A stretch of DNA of 64,000 nucleotides, from assembly GCF_004342265.1 (NCBI RefSeq), contig NZ_SMCS01000002.1, forward strand, positions 248,001 to 312,000. The letters are read 5' to 3'. Position numbers and translations under genes: made by a program. Below, in pieces: positions 16,662-25,145 of the stretch. Position 1 is the first letter of the stretch; every line of letters starts with the position of its first letter. The notes under the pieces were generated by a model. That model did not search any database. It saw only the letters and a program-made list of their open reading frames with translations, and was not told the DNA's origin. The DNA is from Luteibacter rhizovicinus (GTDB taxonomy: Bacteria > Pseudomonadota > Gammaproteobacteria > Xanthomonadales > Rhodanobacteraceae).

Positions 16662-19600
16662 ATGAACAAGAAGTTGCTGATACGCAGGCACGCTTTGGCA
16701 CTGGCTGTCGCCACGTGCTTCGGTGCCGCGACGGGCGCTTACGCCCAGTCCACTACGGGTAATCTCTACGGCACCGTGCCGGCGGCCGCTGGGGAGACGG
16801 TCACTATCGAAAGCACCAATGGTCTGAAGCGCGAAGTTCCGGTCGACGCGACCGGCCACTACGTGGCCAACCAGCTGCCACTGGGTACTTACACGGTCAC
16901 CCTTCGTCGCGATGGCAATGTCGTCGACCAGCGCAAGGACATCGCGCTGCGCGTCGGTACCAGTACCGACGTGTCGTTCGCGGCCGCCGCAGCTGGCGCC
17001 ACCGCCGCAACGGACCTCGGCGGGGTGACGGTCACCGGCACGTCGCTACCGCCGATCGACGTCACCAGCGTCGACTCCCGCACGGTCATCACCTCCGAGC
17101 AGCTCGCCCGCCTGCCGCTCGGCCGTTCGGCCGAAGCCATCGCACGCCTCGCGCCGGGCGTGGTCAACAACGGCGGCGGTTTCACCAGTGACACGAACCG
17201 TTCGGTGGCAAGCTTCGGTGGCTCCGCCGCCACCGAGAACGCCTACTACATCAACGGCTTCAACACGACCGATCCCCTCAATGGACTCGGTGGCCTGCAG
17301 TTGCCTTACGGTGCCATCGACCAGCAGGAGGTCTACACCGGCGGTTACAGCGCGCAATATGGTCGCTCCGACGGCGGCGTCATCAGCCAGGTGGGCAAGC
17401 GCGGTAGCAATGAATGGCACTTCGGCGCGCAGGTGCTGTGGGAGCCCGGATTCGCTCGCGCCAGCAACAAAGACCTGTACTACACCAGTCCGCCCAAGTC
17501 GCAGGTGGCCGGCACCCTGTACCAGCCCAAGAGCCAGAACGAGACCTGGACCACGACGGTCAGCGCATACGCAGGTGGCCCGCTGATCAAGGACAAACTG
17601 TTCTTCTTCGTAGCCGCCGAGTTCGAACGCAAGCAGCAGAAGAACGTCAACGCCGTCGACAACACCTCGACGCCGGCGTCGGACAACCGGTTCAACGCGC
17701 CTCGCTGGTACTCCAAGCTCGACTGGAACATCACCGACAGCAACATCCTGGAGTTCACGGGAGCGTCGGACAAGCGCGAAGGCAGCGGCACGCGTTACAA
17801 GTACAACTACACCGACCGCACGCGCGGTGCCGTCATCGGTCCCGTCGACGATACGAAAACCGGTGGCGATCTCTATCTTGCAAAGTACACCGGCTACATC
17901 ACCGACGACCTGACGGTCAGTGCGATGTACGGCGAAATGAAAACCAAGAACTACGACGTTCCCGGCAACTACGATCCGAACCTGACCCGCGTCACCGGCA
18001 TCACCAGCCAGAATCCAGCGCTCAACGGTGGCACGCCCATCGGGAATAGCCAGGTGACGTCGCTTGCCAATCCCGGGCGAAGCAACAAGCAGACGAACTT
18101 CCGCTTCGACGTCAGTTATCACATTGGCGACCATACGATTGCCGTCGGCGTCGACAACATGAAGTCCGAGGCAAACGATCAGGGCACGTTCGATCCGGGT
18201 CCGGGTTACACCTGGAATTACCGCGTCACCAATACGCCGAATCAGCCCATCTCGTCCGGCAGCGCATCGGGTGCCAATTTCGTTCCGGCTCCCGCGCTGT
18301 TCCCGAACGGCGCCGGCGGCTATTACGTGGGCCGGAACATTTCGAACAATTCGGTCAGCGTCCGTTCCGATCAGCGCGCGCAGTACATCGAGGACAAATG
18401 GCAGCTCACGGACCGTTGGCTGCTATCGCTCGGCCTGCGTAACGACCAGTTCACCGACTACAACCCGAGCGGACAGGCATTCATCACGCAGACGAAGCCG
18501 CAGTGGGCGCCACGCCTCGGCGCCAGCTGGGACGTCTATGGCGATGGCAGCTTCAAGGTCTTCGCCAACGCAGGCCGTTACTATCTCGGCCTGCCGCTCA
18601 ACCCGGCCACGGGTGCCGCATCGGGCTACGTTTCCACGCAGCAGTACTACACGTACAGCGGCATCGCGGCGGACGGCACGCCGACCGGGCTTACGCAGAT
18701 GAGCGGCGTGGTTTCGGCTAACAACTCCTACGGCATCTCTCCCGATCCGCGAACCGTTACGGCGAAAAACCTGAAGGCGGAGAATCAGGACGAATTCATC
18801 ATCGGCTTCGATAAGGTGATCGGCAAGAACTGGATCGCCGGAATGAAGGCTACGCAGCGCAAGCTCAACAATGCCATCGACGACTACTGCCAGATCGACC
18901 GCGTGCAGGCGAAGGCTACGGCACTCGGATACAACGTCGTCCCGAACAACAGCTGCTATCTGATCAATGCCGGCGCAAGCAATACATTCACTCTCGTGAA
19001 CCCAGCCGGTACCGTATACGAAGTGCCTCTTTCGCGCGACGAAATGGGCTTCCAGCAGCTGAAGCGTAAGTATTACAGCCTCGAAACGTTCGTCGAGCAC
19101 ACGTTCGACGGCACCTGGTACGGCAAATTCGACTACGTCTTCTCCCGCAGCTACGGCAACACCGAAGGACAGGTTCGTTCGGATCTTCGTCAGAGCGGCG
19201 CGTCGGCAAGCGAAGACTGGGATAACGCCCAGATCATGGAGAACGCTGGCGGCGTCCAGAACAACGACCATACCCATGTCTTCAAGGCATACGGTTACTG
19301 GCAGGTCGCTCCGGAATGGCAGCTGTCGGGTAACCTCGCAGCCGTATCGGGTTCGCCGGAAATCTGCCTGGGTTACTACGGTCCCGACCATTCCGACCCG
19401 GTGTCCTATGGCAACGCCTACCACTTCTGCGACGGCAAGCCTTCGCCGCCGGGTAGCCATGGCCGCCTGCCATGGACGTTCCAGCTCGACCTCGGCGTGA
19501 CCTACCGTCCGACGTTCGCGGACGAGAAGCTCGCATTCTCGGCCAACGTCTTCAACGTACTGAACCAGCAGCGCGCAACATTCCGCAATCCCAACAAAGA

Positions 19601-19697
19601 AGGCGATTCGCCGAACACGCCGAATCCGCAGTACCGCATCCCGCTGTATACGCAGGACCCGCGCTATGCACGTCTGACGGTTAGCTACGACTTCTGA
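16662..19697 (+). CDS. Oar-like TonB-dependent receptor with carboxypeptidase-regulatory-like N-domain
   Basis: 1011 residues from ATG 16662, which follows GGGGAAGG. The signal peptide is MNKKLLIRRHALALAVATCFGAATGAYA. Residues about 33-105 form a beta-sandwich domain (TGNLYGTVPAAAGETVTIES, LPLGTYTVTLRRDG) as in Oar/OmpA-related TBDRs. The plug follows (DSRTVITSEQLARLPLGRSAEAIARLAPGV, then YGAIDQQEVYTGGYSAQYGRSDGGVIS). The barrel ends with an aromatic residue (VSYDF). Large receptors of this type in Xanthomonadales import oligopeptides or glycans or are linked to export of proteases; the ligand here is unknown. A strong terminator follows. Confidence 0.93.
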   Translation: MNKKLLIRRHALALAVATCFGAATGAYAQSTTGNLYGTVPAAAGETVTIESTNGLKREVPVDATGHYVANQLPLGTYTVTLRRDGNVVDQRKDIALRVGTSTDVSFAAAAAGATAATDLGGVTVTGTSLPPIDVTSVDSRTVITSEQLARLPLGRSAEAIARLAPGVVNNGGGFTSDTNRSVASFGGSAATENAYYINGFNTTDPLNGLGGLQLPYGAIDQQEVYTGGYSAQYGRSDGGVISQVGKRGSNEWHFGAQVLWEPGFARASNKDLYYTSPPKSQVAGTLYQPKSQNETWTTTVSAYAGGPLIKDKLFFFVAAEFERKQQKNVNAVDNTSTPASDNRFNAPRWYSKLDWNITDSNILEFTGASDKREGSGTRYKYNYTDRTRGAVIGPVDDTKTGGDLYLAKYTGYITDDLTVSAMYGEMKTKNYDVPGNYDPNLTRVTGITSQNPALNGGTPIGNSQVTSLANPGRSNKQTNFRFDVSYHIGDHTIAVGVDNMKSEANDQGTFDPGPGYTWNYRVTNTPNQPISSGSASGANFVPAPALFPNGAGGYYVGRNISNNSVSVRSDQRAQYIEDKWQLTDRWLLSLGLRNDQFTDYNPSGQAFITQTKPQWAPRLGASWDVYGDGSFKVFANAGRYYLGLPLNPATGAASGYVSTQQYYTYSGIAADGTPTGLTQMSGVVSANNSYGISPDPRTVTAKNLKAENQDEFIIGFDKVIGKNWIAGMKATQRKLNNAIDDYCQIDRVQAKATALGYNVVPNNSCYLINAGASNTFTLVNPAGTVYEVPLSRDEMGFQQLKRKYYSLETFVEHTFDGTWYGKFDYVFSRSYGNTEGQVRSDLRQSGASASEDWDNAQIMENAGGVQNNDHTHVFKAYGYWQVAPEWQLSGNLAAVSGSPEICLGYYGPDHSDPVSYGNAYHFCDGKPSPPGSHGRLPWTFQLDLGVTYRPTFADEKLAFSANVFNVLNQQRATFRNPNKEGDSPNTPNPQYRIPLYTQDPRYARLTVSYDF

Positions 19698-19733
19698 TAA
19701 CGATTCACTATGGGGATGCCCAAACATCCCCTT

Positions 19734-19792
19734 GCGCCCTTCGAGTCCTTCGGTGCCTCCCCCACCGAAGCCCTCCAAGGGCGCTTTTTTTT
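19734..19792 (+). terminator. Rho-independent terminator of Oar-like receptor gene
   Basis: A long imperfect hairpin (GCGCCCTT...TTCGGTG / CACCGAA...AAGGGCGC) is followed by eight T residues. Confidence 0.92.
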
Positions 19793-20470
19793 GGCTCTTC
19801 ACGCATTAGCGGAGACGATCTCGCGCGCCTTGCCGCTCTTTGGGTAAGGACAGCCGCTGGATGGCTCGTGTTGGCAGCGGCTTCGTCGGCTCACGCTCGT
19901 GCGTCGGGGAAGCCGCGACCGGGTTGGCCCTTGGGGCCTTCGGCGCCGTCCCTGCGGGAGCGGGCCGTAGCGCCGCTTCGCTCCGTCAATGGGTATCGCG
20001 GCCCTCGGCTAAGGCGGCCCCAAGGGCCAACCCGGCCACGGCACCGTCGACTGCGGTTTGCTGTGGGAGAGCGTGAGCGGAGCACGTGGATGGCGCGGAC
20101 CGGCATGCGGTCGTCTATCGCCATGCGTCGACGCCATGCTTTCCTCCACGTGACCGCAGCATCCGGAAGAGCCGTCGGCCACCACCCTCGACGCGACTTG
20201 CGCAACCGAGCGCGGCGGGCGGATCAGGCCCGCAGGGGGCGGACCTGGACGGTCCGCCGTTTTTGCTGAGGCAGGGATGCCGAATCAAAAACCCCCGCCC
20301 GCAGCGCGGGCGCGACGGGGCGCAGCCATCAGACACAAGCCGCGCAGCGGCTCTCCCTTCCCGAGCGACGGTGAAGCCGGAGCGTCGAGGGTGGTGGCCG
20401 ACGGCTCTCCCCCGAAGCGTCACAGCGCGAAAGCGATGGCGAAGCCGAGCCCTGAGTGAAGAACCTCTTT
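19793..20470. repeat. Non-coding region with two large inverted-repeat elements
   Basis: No credible gene is seen; translated frames are low-complexity Arg/Pro/Ala. Element A has 20-bp perfect arms at 19919-19938 and 20016-20035 around a 77-base centre. Element B has 25-bp perfect arms at 20169-20193 and 20383-20407 around about 190 bases. Inside element B are a hairpin GGCGGACC-5-GGTCCGCC followed by GTTTTT (20238-20264) and, on the other strand, a GCCCGC hairpin followed by GGGGGTTTTT (about 20286-20311). The make-up suggests non-autonomous intergenic repeats. Confidence 0.7.
20238..20264 (+). terminator. Terminator-like hairpin inside repeat region
   Basis: An 8-bp perfect GC-rich stem (GGCGGACC/GGTCCGCC) with a 5-base loop is followed by G and five T. 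No gene upstream on this strand explains it. Confidence 0.55.
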
Positions 20471-20869
20471 TTAAGCCTCCGGCTGTTCGCCCGCCGCCGC
20501 GACGATGGTTTCCACGTAACCGAGGATTTCCGCGACGGGCAGATCGAAGACGCCGGCGTCGCCGTTGACGAAGGCCTGGGTCCAGACGTCGTAACCGGCG
20601 CGCCACTCCGTGTCCTCGGCGGCGATGCCGTCGATTTCGAGAACGCTGGCGTCCAGCGCGGCGCGGTCGACGGGGATATGCGGCAACGATCTCTGCAAAC
20701 CGCCTTCCACGCGATGGTTCCGAAGCTTCAGGTCGGTAATCGAGACATGGAAAACTTCGCCAAGCCCGGGCAACGCTTCGATCGCGCGAATGATGACCCG
20801 CGACCCGTCTTCATTTGGCCGGGTGCGATACGACCATATCTGGCCTTCGGCGTACACGTGCTGAGTCAT
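20471..20869 (-). CDS. Conserved hypothetical cytoplasmic protein
   Basis: 132 residues from ATG 20869, preceded by AGGAAAG. I do not recognise the family. It starts VYAEGQIWSYRTRPNEDGSRVIIRAIE, a pattern like small SH3-type beta barrels. Later it has GEVFHVSITDLKLRNHR and an acidic C-terminal half (EDTEWRAGYDVWTQAF, LGYVETIVAA). No signal peptide or membrane segment. It lies 35 bp downstream of the MFS gene on the same strand and may be cotranscribed. Confidence 0.75.
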   Translation of the reverse strand: MTQHVYAEGQIWSYRTRPNEDGSRVIIRAIEALPGLGEVFHVSITDLKLRNHRVEGGLQRSLPHIPVDRAALDASVLEIDGIAAEDTEWRAGYDVWTQAFVNGDAGVFDLPVAEILGYVETIVAAAGEQPEA

Positions 20870-20904
20870 CGTGCTTTCCTGCTGGATAAGCACGCCATCT
20901 TAGA

Positions 20905-22068
20905 TCAGGCGTGCGCGATCGCATCGCCGCGACGCTCGTACAGCGCCGATGCCACGACCACGCCCAGACCGCCGAGTGCCACGAAAGCCCCCATCAACGG
21001 CAGATTGGTGAGCGGCAAACCGGCGGCGATCACGACACCGCCCAACCATGCGCCCGTGGCGTTGCCGACGTTGAAAGCGCCCTGGTTCAGTGTCGAAGCG
21101 AGGTTGGGTGCCGCGCGCGCCTGATCCAGAACGCGGACCTGCGCGGCGGGGACCACCGCGAAGGAGAAGATGCCCCAGACGAACAGGGTGACCAGCGTCG
21201 CGATCTGGAAATGGCTGGTCCACGCGAAGATCGCGAGAACCACGGCGTTGCACACGAACAGCGCGGCCAGCACCGGCATCAGCTTCCAGTCGGCCAGACG
21301 GCCGCCGAGAAGGCCGCCCACCGTGATGCCCGCGCCGAACAGCAACAGGACCCAGCTCTTGGCGTGATCGGAGAAATGCGTCACGTCGCGCAAGATGTAC
21401 GCGATATAGGTGAATACGGTGAACATGCTCACCGAGGCCAGCGTGCTCACCAGCAGCGCCATCTGCACGCGCGGCGTCGCGATGGCACGGAACTCGCGGA
21501 GCATGCTCTGCTCTGCCTGCATCGGAATAGTCTTCGGCAACCAAAGCGCGAGCGCCGCCGCGGCCGCCACGCCGATAAGCGTCACCGCCATGAAGGTCGA
21601 GCGCCAACCCGCCACCTGCCCAAGCGCCGTACCGAACGGGACGCCCAGCACGTTCGCCAGCGTGAGGCCGGTGAACATCAGCGCCACGGCCTGCGCGCGC
21701 CGCTCGGGAACGAGGTCCGCCGCCACCACGGCGCCGATACCGAAGAAGGCGGCATGACAGAAGGCGGTCACCACGCGCGCCGCCATCAGCAGACCGTAAT
21801 TCGGCGCGATGGCGCACAGCACGTTGCCGAGGACGAACATGCCGATCAGCGTCAGCAGCGCTTTGCGCCGGGGCCAGCGGGCGGTCACCAGCGCCAGCAC
21901 GGGCGCCCCGATTGCCACGCCAATGGCATAGCCGGATACCAGCATGCCGGCCGCGGGCGCGGTCACGCCCAGGTCGGCGGCCACCTCGGGCAGCAGGCCC
22001 ATGATGACGAATTCGGTGGTGCCAATGCCGAACGCGGCAATGGCAAGGGCAAGTAGGGGCAGGTACAT
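20905..22068 (-). CDS. MFS efflux transporter, AraJ/YdhP type (paralogue A)
   Basis: 387 residues with 12 hydrophobic segments. The first helix (LALAIAAFGIGTTEFVIMGLLPEVAADLG) and the loop after helix 2 to 3 (RWPRRKALL) are diagnostic of the DHA1 AraJ/YdhP group of proton-driven exporters. Nearly the same protein is encoded at 34219. Substrates of this group include sugars and drugs; here unknown. Transcribed away from fpr. Confidence 0.92.
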   Translation of the reverse strand: MYLPLLALAIAAFGIGTTEFVIMGLLPEVAADLGVTAPAAGMLVSGYAIGVAIGAPVLALVTARWPRRKALLTLIGMFVLGNVLCAIAPNYGLLMAARVVTAFCHAAFFGIGAVVAADLVPERRAQAVALMFTGLTLANVLGVPFGTALGQVAGWRSTFMAVTLIGVAAAAALALWLPKTIPMQAEQSMLREFRAIATPRVQMALLVSTLASVSMFTVFTYIAYILRDVTHFSDHAKSWVLLLFGAGITVGGLLGGRLADWKLMPVLAALFVCNAVVLAIFAWTSHFQIATLVTLFVWGIFSFAVVPAAQVRVLDQARAAPNLASTLNQGAFNVGNATGAWLGGVVIAAGLPLTNLPLMGAFVALGGLGVVVASALYERRGDAIAHA

Positions 22069-22240
22069 GGGTGCGAGTTTACGCCCTAATGTTGCGCCGC
22101 ACCATAAAGTGTCCGGCCACCCCCAATTCGCTTATCCTATGCAGCTATCGCGTGGACACAGGGTCCGTCGCGGGCTCGCAAGGCAACCGGCCATCCGCGC
22201 CGTTCCCCAGCCAGAGCCCTCTTATCTGGAAGGCATTCAC

Positions 22241-23017
22241 ATGGTGGCAATGGCGACCGAACACGTCATCGACGTGCATCACTGGAACGACACCCTTTTC
22301 AGCTTCCGCACCACGCGGGACCCGGGGTTCCGCTTCGAAAGCGGGCATTTCGTCATGATCGGCCTCGAAGTCGACGGGCGTCCCCTGATGCGCGCCTATT
22401 CGATCGCCAGCGCCAACTACGAGGAACACCTGGAGTTCTTCAGCATCAAGGTGCAGAACGGCCCGCTGACCTCCCGTCTGCAGCACCTGAAGCCGGGCGA
22501 CCCGATCATCGTCAGCCGCAAGCCGACGGGCACGCTGGTGCTGAACGACCTGAAGCCCGGCAAGCGCCTTTACCTGCTGGGTACCGGCACCGGTCTCGCA
22601 CCCTTCCTCAGCATCATCCGCGATCCGGAAACCTACGAGCGCTTCGACACCGTCGTGCTGGCGCACGGTGTCCGTCATGCGAACGACCTGGCCTACTCCG
22701 ACTATCTGGAGAAAGAGCTGCCCGCCCACGAATACCTCGGAGACATGGTGCGCGAGAAGCTCGTCTACTACCCGACGGTCACGCGCGACGACTTCCGCAA
22801 TCGCGGCCGCATCACCGATGCCATCGCGGATGGCGAAATGGCCCGCGCCACGGGACTGCCCCCGCTCGACCCGGCGCATGACCGCGTCATGCTCTGCGGT
22901 AGCCCGTCGATGCTGGACGATATCTGCGCACTACTCGACGGCCGCGGTTTCCAGGCTTCGCCGCGCACGCGCGAACCGGGCGATTACGTGATCGAGCGGG
23001 CGTTCGTGGAGAAGTAA
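22241..23017 (+). CDS. fpr: Ferredoxin--NADP+ reductase
   Basis: 258 residues from ATG 22241, preceded by GGAAGG. The FAD-binding motif RAYSIAS (about residue 50) and the NADPH site GTGTGLAPFLS are clear, followed by LAHGVRHANDLAY and CGSPSMLDD. The chain ends FVEK, as in the Azotobacter/Pseudomonas short Fpr subclass. It transfers electrons between NADPH and ferredoxin or flavodoxin, often under oxidative stress or iron limitation. Single gene with the MFS gene divergent on the left. Confidence 0.95.
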   Translation: MVAMATEHVIDVHHWNDTLFSFRTTRDPGFRFESGHFVMIGLEVDGRPLMRAYSIASANYEEHLEFFSIKVQNGPLTSRLQHLKPGDPIIVSRKPTGTLVLNDLKPGKRLYLLGTGTGLAPFLSIIRDPETYERFDTVVLAHGVRHANDLAYSDYLEKELPAHEYLGDMVREKLVYYPTVTRDDFRNRGRITDAIADGEMARATGLPPLDPAHDRVMLCGSPSMLDDICALLDGRGFQASPRTREPGDYVIERAFVEK

Positions 23018-23075
23018 CGTCCGGCCGGATCGCGCGAGCCCCGATCGCGGCTGCGCAACGCGGCGGTTCGTTCGG

Positions 23076-23756
23076 TCAGCGCCTGATCCGCCCTTGCCCC
23101 TCGTTGTCCCAATACCCGAACACCTTCCGCGCGATCAGCTTGTAAAGCCGCTTGCCCGTCGCTCGCCATAGCCGCGAATGCGGCGCGGGCTGCGCGAGAA
23201 TATCGCGCTGACGCAGACTCAGGCGCTCAGGCACGTAGGTGCGCTTGTGCTTGAGTAGATGCCGCAGGTCCTCGCGCGCCAGCAGGCGGAACAACCGCCC
23301 CCGCTTACCGCGCGTCCACGCGATCTGGAAATCCACCAGTCCGGGCGAGCCATCTTCCCGCACCAGCCAGTTCGGCTCCTTCGCCAGATCGTTGTGGACG
23401 ATGCCGCGACGATGCAGCACGGCAAGCAGGCGCAGCGCGTCGCGGTAATACGCCGGATCGCGCGGCTGCCCCGCCTGCATCGGCTTGCCCGCCATATAAC
23501 TCCGCTCCAGATGCCGGCCATCCCAGGCCAGCAGACGCGGCACGCCGTCGATACCGTCCAGACGCGAAAGCGCACGGGCCTCCCGGGCAGCGGCGCGGCG
23601 CGCGAACGAACGCGCCCACCAGCGTGCCGCGCCGATGTCGCGGCGAATGAAGGTGACGCCATCGCGCTCGACGCATTCGATGCGGCCGAGTTCGTCGGCC
23701 TTGAGCAGCGTGACGGTCTCCGTTGTCGTGGATTCCACGTTTTTCCTTCGATTCAT
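23076..23756 (-). CDS. Small protein-kinase-like protein (RIO/Kdo-kinase-like fold)
   Basis: 226 residues from ATG 23756, with GGGAG upstream. Kinase-fold parts are visible: the catalytic loop HNDLAKEPNWLV (HxDxxxxN) and the metal-binding DFQ in GLVDFQIAW. The N-lobe is short and Arg-rich (ARSFARRAAAREARALSRL). The family is often listed as serine/threonine protein kinase or RIO1-like in Xanthomonadales; lipopolysaccharide-core kinases share the same loop. The substrate is unknown. Divergent from the lipoprotein gene. Confidence 0.83.
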   Translation of the reverse strand: MNRRKNVESTTTETVTLLKADELGRIECVERDGVTFIRRDIGAARWWARSFARRAAAREARALSRLDGIDGVPRLLAWDGRHLERSYMAGKPMQAGQPRDPAYYRDALRLLAVLHRRGIVHNDLAKEPNWLVREDGSPGLVDFQIAWTRGKRGRLFRLLAREDLRHLLKHKRTYVPERLSLRQRDILAQPAPHSRLWRATGKRLYKLIARKVFGYWDNEGQGRIRR

Positions 23757-23805
23757 TGACACCGCTCCCACCGACGACCGTTAAACTGTGCGCTCGCAGG
23801 GAGAA

Positions 23806-24588
23806 ATGACGATGTTTGTGCGACACATCCTGTCGCTGGTTTTCGCGACCGCCGGGCTCGCCGCCTGCAAAGGCGGATCCGATAAAGCAGTGGACGATAC
23901 GGCCGCGGTGCCCGCCGCGTCGGCTTCGGTCGACGCCAAGGATAACGAAAGCGGACCCGATGGCCTGTATACGGTCGAACTGAAGGTACCCCAGCTGGCT
24001 GCCGAACAGGCGCCGCTGAAAACCGTCATCGACAACTACGTGACGGCGCAGAAGAAGGCTTTCCTCACCAGTCTGGACGCCCCGGGCGCGCGCGATCGTG
24101 CGCGCGAATTGCCGTGGGACCTCAATCTGGACGTCGCCGTCGCCGCCCGCACCGATCGCTTCGTCAACGTACAGGTCGATGGTTCGGCATTCACCGGCGG
24201 TGCGCATCCGGCGCCGATCGTCGACAGTTTCACCTACGACTCACAGGCCCGGCGCGTCGTCACGCTGCCGGAGTTCTTCACGGACCCGCAGGCCGCCGAA
24301 ACCGCCTTCGCCGCCGAATCGCGACGCCAGCTACTCGGCGCGCTGGACGACCAGGACGATCCGCTCGCTTCCACCAGCGAGCAGGTCGACGAAGGCACGG
24401 CGCCGGGCAAGGACCACTATCGCGTATTTACCCTGCTGACCGGCGACGATGGCAAGGTGCACGGCCTGACCTTTATCTTCCCGCCCTATCAGGTGGCTTC
24501 GTACGCTGCCGGCGCGCAGGCCGTGGATATTCCGACCGAGATCTTCGCCTCGTACCTGAAGCCCGAATACCGCGACGCCTTCCGCTGA
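23806..24588 (+). CDS. DUF3298/RsiV-like lipoprotein
   Basis: 260 residues from ATG 23806, just after CAGGGAGAA. The signal ends in the lipobox LAAC, so the mature protein begins at a lipid-modified Cys. The body has the DUF4163/DUF3298 order: VELKVPQL...LKTVIDNYV early, then FVNVQVDGSAFTGGAHP and FTYDSQARRVVTLPEFF, then LTFIFPPYQVASYAAGAQAVDIPTE. This domain also forms the outer part of the anti-sigma factor RsiV, which binds lysozyme, but here no membrane or sigma-binding part is present. Overlaps the next start by TGATG. Confidence 0.88.
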   Translation: MTMFVRHILSLVFATAGLAACKGGSDKAVDDTAAVPAASASVDAKDNESGPDGLYTVELKVPQLAAEQAPLKTVIDNYVTAQKKAFLTSLDAPGARDRARELPWDLNLDVAVAARTDRFVNVQVDGSAFTGGAHPAPIVDSFTYDSQARRVVTLPEFFTDPQAAETAFAAESRRQLLGALDDQDDPLASTSEQVDEGTAPGKDHYRVFTLLTGDDGKVHGLTFIFPPYQVASYAAGAQAVDIPTEIFASYLKPEYRDAFR

Positions 24589-25076
24589 TGACGCTGGATA
24601 TCGTTCTTTATGTCGTGGCCGCATTGCTGGTGGTCGCGGGCGTCGCGGGAGCGATCCTACCCGCGCTGCCGGGTATTCCGCTGATCTTCGCGGGACTGTG
24701 GCTGGCCGCGGGCACCGACGGTTACCGGCATGTGGGCTTGTGGTGGCTGCTCGGTATCGCCGCTGCCGGACTGATCGGCGTCGGGGTCGATTTCATCGCC
24801 GGCACATTGGGCGCAAAGCGGGTCGGCGCGAGCTCGCTGGCGTTATGGGGCGCGGCGATCGGCACGCTGGTCGGGATGTTCTTCGGCCTTCCCGGTCTGT
24901 TGCTCGGGCCGTTTCTCGGCGCGGTCGCCGGCGAGCTGATGTCCGGCAACAGTGCCCTGCGCTCCGCGCACGTCGGGGTCAGTGCATGGTTCGGCATGCT
25001 GCTCGGCACGCTGGTAAAGCTGGTCGTCTCTCTGGTGATGATCGGCCTGTTCGGCTTCGCCTTCCTTTTCAACTGA
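24588..25076 (+). CDS. DUF456 membrane protein
   Basis: 162 residues. It is strongly hydrophobic with about five segments and two glycine-rich hairpins (LPALPGIPLIFAGLWLAAGTDGY and FGLPGLLLGPFLGAVAGELMSG) typical of DUF456. Function unknown. Its ATG overlaps the stop of the lipoprotein gene, so the two are one transcript. Confidence 0.9.
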   Translation: MTLDIVLYVVAALLVVAGVAGAILPALPGIPLIFAGLWLAAGTDGYRHVGLWWLLGIAAAGLIGVGVDFIAGTLGAKRVGASSLALWGAAIGTLVGMFFGLPGLLLGPFLGAVAGELMSGNSALRSAHVGVSAWFGMLLGTLVKLVVSLVMIGLFGFAFLFN

Positions 25077-25145
25077 TCGGCCTTCCGGCACATAGTCTCC
25101 CTTCCCGGCGGCAGCTACCCTGCCCCGATACAGAGGGAGACATCC

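Noticed and set aside
19868-20269. Possible 133-residue protein in the repeat block
   Set aside because: Arg/Ala/Pro-rich translation of inverted repeats; similar strings (AVGHHPRR) arise from both strands.
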